Shown: piece by piece, positions 31,608-38,452 of the stretch | How positions within the stretch are numbered: the stretch's first letter is position 1 | Layout: every line of letters starts with the position of its first letter | Origin: CAKRPJ01 sp934376955 | Lineage (GTDB): Bacteria > Bacillota > Clostridia > Lachnospirales > Lachnospiraceae | Direction of reading: 5' to 3' | DNA: 64,000 nucleotides | NCBI GenBank assembly: GCA_934376955.1 | Contig: CAKRPJ010000002.1 | Coordinates: forward strand, 1 to 64,000 | Notes under the pieces: model-generated | Databases searched by the model: none | What the model was told of the DNA's origin: nothing | The model's input: only the letters and a program-made list of their open reading frames with translations | Position numbers and translations under genes: made by a program

Positions 31608-31863
31608 AAGTAAGTCCTAGCTTTAATTGCGAAAAGCAATAAGCAGTGGGTGGGGACTTGCTTGTATCAGGAGGAGTGCAAGCTCCTTCTGATAAACTGC
31701 GGAGCAGTTATTCGGTGTAGAGCCGCGTAGCGAAGCGGATTGCGAATATCCGCTTGACAGGCGGGAGCTTATATCCTGCCTTTTATAGTTATGGCTTTAG
31801 CCTGTTATTGATATGATACCTCTGAAGTAGATAAGGTAAATAACCAAGATCTGCTTTGGAGGT
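31608..31863 (+). ncRNA. Candidate structured RNA: array of hairpins
   Basis: Seven consecutive stem-loops without a convincing gene. They are 31608-31663 (AAGTAAGTCC with GGACTTGCTT, inner ATTGC/GCAAT), 31665-31694 (TATCAGGAGGAG with CTCCTTCTGATA), 31695-31709 (AACTGC/GCAGTT), 31723-31738 (CCGC/GCGG), 31733-31755 (AAGCGGAT/ATCCGCTT, competing with the previous one), 31759-31781 (AGGCGGGA/TCCTGCCT then TTT) and 31818-31863. The last one ends just before the ribosome site of the 34-codon frame at 31889. Leader, small RNA or mobile-element remnant are all possible. Confidence 0.4.
31759..31785 (+). terminator. Terminator-like hairpin within the array
   Basis: AGGCGGGA pairs with TCCTGCCT (7 of 8) and TTTTA follows. 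Confidence 0.5.
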
Positions 31864-31888
31864 ATTTTCAATAAGGAGAGATAGAAAT

Positions 31889-31993
31889 ATGTCAAATAGA
31901 AACGGGCGGGGTCTCCCGCCAGTAATTGACAGAAGCCCCCGCCGTATACAGATAGAACAAATTAATGTACGATTGCGGATGTATATGCCCTAG
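31889..31993 (+). CDS. 34-residue basic peptide, possible small gene
   Basis: Frame MSNRNGRGLPPVIDRSPRRI followed by 14 more residues, stop at 31991-31993. AAGGAG (31873-31878) is 10 nt before the ATG. It is very basic, begins like the hypothetical protein at 31052 (MSNR), and its last codon and stop overlap the end of the convergent cysteine-rich gene. It may be real or a chance frame. Confidence 0.35.
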   Translation: MSNRNGRGLPPVIDRSPRRIQIEQINVRLRMYMP

Positions 31994-32214
31994 CAGCAGA
32001 ATCCGCCATTTCCGCCCCAACCGCCGCAGCAGCAGAGCAGAAGGATGATCCAGATACAGCTGTTATCAAAGCCACAGCTATTGCCGCATCCGTTATGTCC
32101 CCAACCGCCGCAGCAGCAAAGGAGAAGGATGATCCAGATCAGATTTCCGCATCCACAGGAGGGAGTATTGTTATCACATCCACACCCACAGTTTGTAGCA
32201 GCTAAATCACTCAT
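31990..32214 (-). CDS. Cys/Gly-rich small protein with duplicated module
   Basis: A 74-residue protein (start 32214 with GGAGG 7 nt away). After a short Cys-rich head it has two copies of IWIILLLCCCGGWG, separated by NGCGNSCGFDNSC; the first continues with HNG and the second with GNG. It resembles the high-cysteine chorion-class or YjcZ-like small proteins of Clostridia and Bacilli, some of which are spore-associated. Each module has a hydrophobic strand of about six residues plus CCC. Function not proven. Confidence 0.75.
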   Translation of the reverse strand: MSDLAATNCGCGCDNNTPSCGCGNLIWIILLLCCCGGWGHNGCGNSCGFDNSCIWIILLLCCCGGWGGNGGFCC

Positions 32215-32341
32215 GTTCGTTCCTCCATGAAATTTTTGTTTACAATCCATAATATGATGATATGCCTGTCTAAGTTGCTGCTTTTTTAAAAAACAGTTCG
32301 ATTGTTTTTAACGGATAGTTTCGGTATGCTTTTCTGAGTGG

Positions 32342-32370
32342 TTGAGATACGGCAGACATAGTGGTATAAT
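32342..32370 (+). promoter_or_regulatory. Promoter of the AlaX-type gene
   Basis: TTGAGA (32342-32347), 17-nt spacer, TATAAT (32365-32370) with extended TGG before it. Confidence 0.8.
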
Positions 32371-32402
32371 GGAGGTCAAAACGGAGCGAAAGAGGAGTTA
32401 AT

Positions 32403-33569
32403 ATGCGTAAGTTATATTATGAGTCACCTTATATCAGACAGTTTGAGGCCAAGGTGCTTTCCTGCAGGGAGGGAAAAAAGGGCTGGGAAGTAGTACTGGA
32501 TCAGACAGCCTTCTTTCCGGAGGGAGGCGGACAGCCGGCGGATACAGGAACCCTTGGGGATGTCAGAGTATTGGATGTTCACGAAAAAAACGGAGAGGTG
32601 ATCCATTATACGGATGCACCCTTGGAAGAAGGAAAGACCGCCATGGGAAACGTAGACTGGGAGAGGCGTTTTCTTTATATGCAGGAGCATTCCGGGGAAC
32701 ACATCGTGTCCGGTCTTATCCACAGCAAATTCGGATACGATAATGTTGGCTTTCACATGGGAAATGAAGAAACAACGATCGATTTTAACGGTCTTTTGAC
32801 ATGGGATGACTTAATGGAGATCGAAGAAAAGGCGAATCGGATCATTTGGAGCAACAAAGAGATATACGCGGGCTTTCCTTCTGTAAAAGAGCTTGCGGAA
32901 ATGGATTATCGCAGCAAGAAGGAGATCGACGGAGATATCCGAATCGTCAGCATTCCAGATGCAGATACCTGTGCCTGCTGCGGAACCCATGTGACGAGAA
33001 CCGGTGAGATCGGCCTCGTCAAGTTTATATCCATGATCCATTATAAAGGAGGTGTCAGGATCTCATTACGCTGCGGACAGCGGGCTGTAATGGATTATGA
33101 AAGAAAGCGCGATGAGATCCAGAAGATCTCCGTGTTGCTTTCAGCCAAAACGGAAGAAGTGGCATCGGCAGTAGAAAGAATGAAAAATGAGATCGGAAAG
33201 CTTCAGGAGAAGCTTGGAAGCTGTTACGGAAAATTGATCGAGGGACAGGTGAACAGTCTTTTGGAGAGTCAGGACAATATTTTTTTGATGGAATCCGGAT
33301 TTGAAGCGGCACAGCTGAGACAGCTTGTGAACCTTTCTCTGGAACAGAAAAAGGGAAAAACGGTCCTTGCTCTTTCCGAAAATTCGGCAGGAGGCTTTTC
33401 CTATATTCTCGGAAGCAAAACAGAGGACATGCGTGCGCTGTCGAAAGAGCTGAATCAGCTTTTAAACGGGCGCGGAGGCGGCAGCACGCAGATGGCACAG
33501 GGAACATTTTTTGCCGAAAAAGACCGGCTTTGTGCCGTCCTTACTGAAAAATGCTTTATCTCAGCGTGA
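32403..33569 (+). CDS. Alanyl-tRNA editing protein (AlaX type)
   Basis: A 388-residue trans-editing protein that deacylates Ser-tRNA-Ala or Gly-tRNA-Ala. The N-terminal AlaRS beta-barrel includes PEGGGQPADTG (36-46), and the catalytic zinc site is HSGEH (about 96-100) with CACCGTH (about 190-196). A coiled segment and DHHA1-type domain make up the rest. The last four codons (TTT ATC TCA GCG) and stop TGA come from the palindromic repeat at 33555, so the original C-terminus has been replaced. Own promoter with extended -10. Confidence 0.93.
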   Translation: MRKLYYESPYIRQFEAKVLSCREGKKGWEVVLDQTAFFPEGGGQPADTGTLGDVRVLDVHEKNGEVIHYTDAPLEEGKTAMGNVDWERRFLYMQEHSGEHIVSGLIHSKFGYDNVGFHMGNEETTIDFNGLLTWDDLMEIEEKANRIIWSNKEIYAGFPSVKELAEMDYRSKKEIDGDIRIVSIPDADTCACCGTHVTRTGEIGLVKFISMIHYKGGVRISLRCGQRAVMDYERKRDEIQKISVLLSAKTEEVASAVERMKNEIGKLQEKLGSCYGKLIEGQVNSLLESQDNIFLMESGFEAAQLRQLVNLSLEQKKGKTVLALSENSAGGFSYILGSKTEDMRALSKELNQLLNGRGGGSTQMAQGTFFAEKDRLCAVLTEKCFISA

Positions 33570-33658
33570 GGCGGGCCTCCGACTGAGATAAACGCTCCGC
33601 GAGGATGCGCAGTGATTCTGTATGGAATATGTCAGCTTTGCTGACCAGAATCACGCGC
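33555..33658. repeat. Palindromic repeat, short form, overlapping the AlaX stop codon
   Basis: TTTATCTCAGCGTGAGG and GCCTCCGACTGAGATAAA at 33555-33592, then the flank CGCTCCGCGAGGATGCGCAG shared with the copy at 31195. A second hairpin follows: GCGCAGTGATTCTG against CAGAATCACGCGC around inner GTCAGC/GCTGAC. Confidence 0.75.
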
Positions 33659-33770
33659 CAAGTCTCACAGACGTTCGACTTGAATCAGGTTGGATAAAGA
33701 GTGACTGATGCAGGGAAAAGGCAGATGGATCCTTATACCAATAGGTAAAATAAAGAAAACAGGAGGAATT

Positions 33771-34832
33771 ATGAGGATGCAGAAAAGAATACGTGATTAT
33801 GGTATTGTGATCGGGAGACATAAGACAGGAGCCCTTAATAAGATAACCGATGTGCCGGGAGTAAGAGTCGGACATTGGACGGCAGATACTGCAGATCACA
33901 AAACCGGTGTGACGGTGATACTTCCGTGTAAGGAAAATATTTTTGCGGAAAAGCTTACTGCTGCCGCATTTGTTCATAACGGTTTTGGCAAGACAGCCGG
34001 TATTCCCCAGATCGAGGAGCTGGGTACTCTGGAATCTCCGATCGCTCTTACCAACACGTTAAATGTAGGACGTGTTCAGGATGCACTTGTAGACTATATG
34101 GTGGAATGCTGTGAAAGAGACAACGTTGTGCTAAGCTCGATCAATACCGTTGTCGGCGAGTGTAATGATGCAAGCTTAAATAAGATCACAGAGCGTGTGG
34201 TCGGTATCCGTGAAGTGAAAGAGGCCATAGCCAATGCATCCGAGGATTTTGCAGAGGGGGATGTTGGTGCCGGAAAGGGTACCACCTGCTTTGGAATGAA
34301 GGGCGGGATCGGATCTGCCTCAAGAATCGTGACAGTGGATGAGCATGAGTATCATATCGGAGTATTAGTTCAGTCAAATTTCGGCAGCACCAAAAACTTT
34401 GTTCTGAACGGGAAGCCCCTCGGCGAGCTTCTCTGTGAAAAAATAGAGGAGGCAAAAAAGGACGAGGGGTCGATCATGATGGTAATCGGAACGGATCTCC
34501 CCGTTTCCGACAGGCAGCTAAAGAGGATCATACGCCGTGCCGGAGTCGGCCTTTCAAGATGCGGTTCCTTTATGGGGCATGGAAGCGGTGACATTATGCT
34601 GGGCTTTTCTACGGCAAACCGCTTTAAAAAGGACTGCGAAGAAGGGGTACTTTCTGTTCGGCAGATGCGCGAGGACGCTCTCGATGATGTATTTGAGGCG
34701 GCTGCCGAAGCAACAGAGGAAGCAATCTTAAATTCCCTTGCTATGGCAAAGAAGGTTGTCGGCTATGGCGGAAATGTCCGCTACTCCCTGACAGAGCTTT
34801 ACTTAAAGGATTTTACGAAAGAGGACTGCTAA
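33771..34832 (+). CDS. P1 family (S58/DmpA-like) peptidase
   Basis: A 353-residue N-terminal-nucleophile hydrolase. The conserved opening ITDVPGVRVGHWT is at about 21-33, and TNTLNVGRVQDALV follows. The self-cleavage site is the Gly-Ser in DEGSIMMVIGTDLP, with Ser at about residue 234 as nucleophile after processing. Relatives cleave N-terminal D- or beta-amino acids; the actual substrate here is unknown. The start is ATG 33771 (AGGAGG 4 nt away) or ATG 33777 (10 nt away). The next gene's TTG start follows directly after its stop codon. Confidence 0.92.
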   Translation: MRMQKRIRDYGIVIGRHKTGALNKITDVPGVRVGHWTADTADHKTGVTVILPCKENIFAEKLTAAAFVHNGFGKTAGIPQIEELGTLESPIALTNTLNVGRVQDALVDYMVECCERDNVVLSSINTVVGECNDASLNKITERVVGIREVKEAIANASEDFAEGDVGAGKGTTCFGMKGGIGSASRIVTVDEHEYHIGVLVQSNFGSTKNFVLNGKPLGELLCEKIEEAKKDEGSIMMVIGTDLPVSDRQLKRIIRRAGVGLSRCGSFMGHGSGDIMLGFSTANRFKKDCEEGVLSVRQMREDALDDVFEAAAEATEEAILNSLAMAKKVVGYGGNVRYSLTELYLKDFTKEDC

Positions 34833-34833
34833 A

Positions 34834-35307
34834 TTGAGCTTCTTTCCGCTATTTATCGATATTTCCGAAAAAAATATCCTTGTGATCGGAGGCGGAAGGA
34901 TCGCCCTCAGAAGGATATGCACATTGGTGGAGTTTGGCTGCAGGGTCACGGTGGTGGCACCTGAAATCTGTGAGGAGATGAAAGCACTGACAGATGGGCG
35001 GTCGGTGAAATGGGAGAAGGGGGATTATGCGTCCTCCTTCTTAACGGACAACAGGCCTCTGTTTGTCCTTGCAGCCGCACCCGCCGAGATTAACGAAAAA
35101 GTTGTCGCGGACTGCCGTAAAAGGGGCATCCCGGTCAATGACGCTTCCCGGAAAGAAAATTGCGATTTTTACTTTCCTGGAATCGTCAAGGAGGGTGAAA
35201 CGGTCATAGGGGTAACTGCGGGAGGGAAAGACCACAGACTCGCAGCCATACTTACCGCTGCCCTGAAAAAGAAGATCAGCGGTCTTTTAGATCCTTCCGA
35301 TAATTAA
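34834..35307 (+). CDS. Precorrin-2 dehydrogenase-like protein
   Basis: A 157-residue protein of the siroheme-synthase N-terminal (Met8/CysG) family. The NAD-binding loop is VIGGGRIALRRI (18-29), and NDASRKENCDFYFPGIVKEG carries the family's central motif. It should oxidise precorrin-2 to sirohydrochlorin. It starts with TTG one base after the upstream gene's stop codon, so translation is probably coupled. No other tetrapyrrole gene is seen nearby. Its last 32 nt overlap the convergent PHP gene. Confidence 0.85.
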   Translation: MSFFPLFIDISEKNILVIGGGRIALRRICTLVEFGCRVTVVAPEICEEMKALTDGRSVKWEKGDYASSFLTDNRPLFVLAAAPAEINEKVVADCRKRGIPVNDASRKENCDFYFPGIVKEGETVIGVTAGGKDHRLAAILTAALKKKISGLLDPSDN

Positions 35308-36133
35308 CAATATCATCTAAATACTGAGCCGGGACTCTGAGCTTTCCTCTGCCGCAGCCGATTTTGATATCCGGCTTGGCGGCACCGTGAAAGTCGGATC
35401 CGCCGGTGGGGAAAAGGTGATATTTTAAGGCCAGACTGCGAAGTTTTGAGCTTTCATTCTGCGTATTTGAGGAATGGAAGCACTCGAGTCCCTTCATCCC
35501 GGCATCGGTAAGGGAGACGATCAGCTCCTCAATCTGTGCCCAGCCGAGCTTATAGAGGCAGGGGTGGGCAAGGACCGGAAAGCCGTCGGCAGCGATCACG
35601 GCCTGTAAAGCTTCCATCGGTGTAATGATACGGCGCTTCCGATAATAGGGACGATCCGGGTTCAGATATTTTTTGAAGGCCTGATCCACAGAAGACGCGT
35701 AACCTCTTTTTACTAGCGCCCGGGCGAAATGTGCCCTTGTTATGATCGTTTTCGGATTTCCACAGGTCAGATCCTCCTCTGTGATCTGAAACCCGTCTTT
35801 TTGAAACGCATTCAGCATCTCTATATTTCTTGTGATCCTCTTTTCCTCGGCATCCTTTAAAAATTTTAAAAAATCAGGATCCTGATGATTGATGAAAAGT
35901 CCCAGCAGATGGATCTCCCGGTCATGGTAAAGGCAGGAAAGCTCTACACCCGGAACAACGGTTATGTTTTTATCTGCGGCGGCATCTAAAGCCTCCTGCA
36001 CACCGGAAACAGTGTCATGGTCAGTGAGGGCGATAGCGGAAAGCCCGGCTTCTGCCGCAAGAGAAACCACCTCGGAAGGGCTTAGAGAGCCATCGGAGGC
36101 ATTGGAATGAACATGAAGGTCGATAAGACTCAT
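35276..36133 (-). CDS. PHP domain phosphoesterase
   Basis: A 285-residue PHP family metallo-phosphoesterase. Metal ligands are in HVHSNASDGS (7-16), the ALTDHDTV segment (about 36-43), GVELSC near 63, and C-terminal GGSDFHG. Relatives such as E. coli YciV hydrolyse 3',5'-nucleoside bisphosphates and trim RNA 5' ends; PolX-like and histidinol-phosphatase relatives also exist. AAGGAGG lies 5 nt upstream of the ATG. It overlaps the end of the convergent siroheme-type gene by 32 nt. Confidence 0.9.
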   Translation of the reverse strand: MSLIDLHVHSNASDGSLSPSEVVSLAAEAGLSAIALTDHDTVSGVQEALDAAADKNITVVPGVELSCLYHDREIHLLGLFINHQDPDFLKFLKDAEEKRITRNIEMLNAFQKDGFQITEEDLTCGNPKTIITRAHFARALVKRGYASSVDQAFKKYLNPDRPYYRKRRIITPMEALQAVIAADGFPVLAHPCLYKLGWAQIEELIVSLTDAGMKGLECFHSSNTQNESSKLRSLALKYHLFPTGGSDFHGAAKPDIKIGCGRGKLRVPAQYLDDIVNYRKDLKDR

Positions 36134-36375
36134 GAAGCATCCTCCTTTCTTTTAAAACCGAATCTGTCCGGTAGGACGATGGATCCGGCAGATTAATAAT
36201 AGTGTAACATATTTTACCAAATATTTGAAAGAAATTTAATAATTCTGTTCTTCCATTTTTAAAAGTTTATGTTATACTATTATTCGCATGATTATGTCAT
36301 ACGGGATACCGAGGAAATACCGGAATCCGGTAACATAAATGACAGAGATTAAGACATAGATAAAGGTGAAATAGT

Positions 36376-38178
36376 ATGAGTGAGACAAGGCGCAATCAGA
36401 CAGGAAGGACAGGCTCCTCCAGACAGAACAATGCCGACCGTATTCTGGCAGTTCAGAATGCAAGAAATCTGGGAAGCGGAAATCAAAGAAGATCTCCGCA
36501 GGGAAACAGAAGGAGAAAAAGAAGACGGCAGGGTCCTGATCTTGCCAAGCTGCTCCTGATCCTTATCGGAGTTGTGATCGCGGTACTTTGTATATCTGTC
36601 GGACTGCGTGCATGCTCAAAGGGGAATGATAAAGAGGTTTCCCAGACCGAGGAGGTCACCACGGAGCCGGAGACGGAAATTCAGGCAGAGATCACGGTGA
36701 ACGGGGTTTCTGTTCATGGCATGACAAAGAGCGAGGCGGAAAAGAAGGTACTCGATGCCATCGGCTGGGATATGAAAGCTTCTTATAACGGAGAAAGCAA
36801 GGCAATCGATAATCTGATGACCTCTAATGTAGATGAGATCCTTACAAAAGCATTTGAAAAAGGAGAGTCTGCATCCTATACGGTATCGGCAGACGGACTT
36901 GAGGAGGCAGCAGCCGCAGCCGCAGCTTCTCTTGCCGATGGCTGGGATGTTAAACCGAAGAACGGATCGATCTCGTCCTTCGACAAGTCCAGCGGGAAAT
37001 TTACGTTTTCCGCCGGTGAAGTGGGCGTGGAGATCGACCGTGAAAAGCTGGCCTCCGATATCGTAGCCGCAGCGAAGGCAGGGGAATATAAGAAAACGAT
37101 CGAGGTTTCCGGCAAAGAGGTTCAGCCGGAAATTACGGAAGCTCAGGCACGGGAAAACTTTAAACGTCTCGGTACGTATACAACTACGACTACCACAAAC
37201 AAGGACAGAAATGAAAATATCCGTATTGCTGCGGATGCCCTCAACGGGATCATCGTTCAGCCAGGCGGAGAGTTTTCATTTAACCTTACGACCGGAAACC
37301 GAACAACAGATAAAGGCTATCGTCCGGCCGGCGCATATCAGAACGGCGTGCTGGTTGAGGAACCGGGCGGCGGTGTGTGTCAGGTTTCTTCCACTCTCTA
37401 TAATGCAGTAGTATTTGCCGGATTAAAAACTACGGAACGCCACGCCCATAGCTATGAGCCCTCCTACGTAACTCCGGGTGAGGATGCCATGGTAAGCTAT
37501 GACGGACATTCCGGACCGGATATGAGGTTTGTAAATAATTCCAAAACAGCGGTGGGCATCAAAACAAGCTTTTCAGACAGAAAGCTTACGGTTTCAATCT
37601 ATGGTAATCCGATCTTAGAGGAAGGGATCACCCTTTCCATGAAATCGGAAAAGGTTAAGGAATTAGATCCGCCGGCACCGACATATACGGAAGATCCGAC
37701 CCTGCAGCCCGGTGTTGAGGTGGAGGCAAAGGCCGCCGTGCCCGGAAGCCGCTGGGTGACGAATCTTGTAACAAAGAAGAATGGAACCGTCATCAGTGAT
37801 GAGTTTTTCCATAACAGTACTTACAACGGGAAACCGGCTACCATCAAGCGGAACACATCCGGCAGTGTAGCAGCACCGGAGGGAGAGTCTTCTTCTGAAA
37901 GTGCATCCGCCGGAGAGAGCACAGCAGCTACCGATACCCAGACAACTGAAACAACTCCGGATACAGCACATCCGACGACCCCGGCGGCTAGCCAGACGAC
38001 CGGATCGGAAAATCAGGGGCCCGGCTATGAGACGGAGGCTCCCAACGGGCCGGGAGAGCAGTCCGGACCTGCTTCAAACGGATCGGCTTCTCCGGAACCG
38101 GGGAACGGAAACGGTGCTCAGTCACCGGCAGTATCGGAAGGCCCTTCAGATATGGGATTTATAACTCCGATCAATTAA
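36376..38178 (+). CDS. VanW family membrane-anchored wall protein
   Basis: A 600-residue protein. A basic cytosolic N-terminus (1-55) leads to one transmembrane helix (about 58-77), then a peptidoglycan-binding_4 type domain (about 98-255), the VanW domain (about 265-405, with FSFNLTTGNRTTDKGY and EEPGGGVCQVSSTLYNAVV), a G5-like module (about 410-495) and a Ser/Thr/Pro-rich tail of about 100 residues. VanW proteins are of unknown biochemical role, linked to the wall and glycopeptide resistance clusters. There is a poor -35 but TATACT at 36273-36278. Confidence 0.9.
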   Translation: MSETRRNQTGRTGSSRQNNADRILAVQNARNLGSGNQRRSPQGNRRRKRRRQGPDLAKLLLILIGVVIAVLCISVGLRACSKGNDKEVSQTEEVTTEPETEIQAEITVNGVSVHGMTKSEAEKKVLDAIGWDMKASYNGESKAIDNLMTSNVDEILTKAFEKGESASYTVSADGLEEAAAAAAASLADGWDVKPKNGSISSFDKSSGKFTFSAGEVGVEIDREKLASDIVAAAKAGEYKKTIEVSGKEVQPEITEAQARENFKRLGTYTTTTTTNKDRNENIRIAADALNGIIVQPGGEFSFNLTTGNRTTDKGYRPAGAYQNGVLVEEPGGGVCQVSSTLYNAVVFAGLKTTERHAHSYEPSYVTPGEDAMVSYDGHSGPDMRFVNNSKTAVGIKTSFSDRKLTVSIYGNPILEEGITLSMKSEKVKELDPPAPTYTEDPTLQPGVEVEAKAAVPGSRWVTNLVTKKNGTVISDEFFHNSTYNGKPATIKRNTSGSVAAPEGESSSESASAGESTAATDTQTTETTPDTAHPTTPAASQTTGSENQGPGYETEAPNGPGEQSGPASNGSASPEPGNGNGAQSPAVSEGPSDMGFITPIN

Positions 38179-38183
38179 TACAC

Positions 38184-38230
38184 AAAAGAAGGTCATGACA
38201 GCAGATGATGTTGCTGTTATGGCCTCTTTT
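38184..38230 (+). terminator. Terminator after the VanW gene
   Basis: AAAAGAAGGTCATGACAGCA against TGCTGTTATGGCCTCTTTT with a T run. Confidence 0.85.
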
Positions 38231-38231
38231 T

Positions 38232-38250
38232 ATGTAACAGGGAATTCCAT
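38232..38250. repeat. Terminator-adjacent hairpin repeat, left arm only
   Basis: ATGTAACAGGGAATTCCAT directly after the T run, matching the left arm of 3511-3546. Confidence 0.6.
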
Positions 38251-38338
38251 AATGCGAAATCTACACCGCAAAATGGAATAATAATAGATGTATTCAATAT
38301 TGTTTGTAATTTAGTACCTAAATATTTATTTTTTGAGT

Positions 38339-38366
38339 TTGCGTTTTTTGAAATTGTTGTTATAAT
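38339..38366 (+). promoter_or_regulatory. Promoter of nifJ
   Basis: TTGCGT (38339-38344), 16-nt spacer, TATAAT (38361-38366), with an upstream TG for an extended -10. Confidence 0.65.
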
Positions 38367-38368
38367 AG

Positions 38369-38396
38369 ACTATAGGTAGACCTATGACTATAGGTC
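38369..38396 (+). promoter_or_regulatory. Palindromic operator candidate at the nifJ start site
   Basis: ACTATAGGT occurs at 38369 and again at 38387, 18 bp apart. The overlapping palindromes are ATAGGTAGACCTAT (38372-38385) and GACCTATGACTATAGGTC (38379-38396). The position just after the -10 box suits repressor binding or an initial-transcript structure. It does not match the Rex site pattern. Confidence 0.5.
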
Positions 38397-38452
38397 AACA
38401 CTGATAAATAAATTCCTGTTTATTTATACATTTTATAGGAGGAAAATCTACT

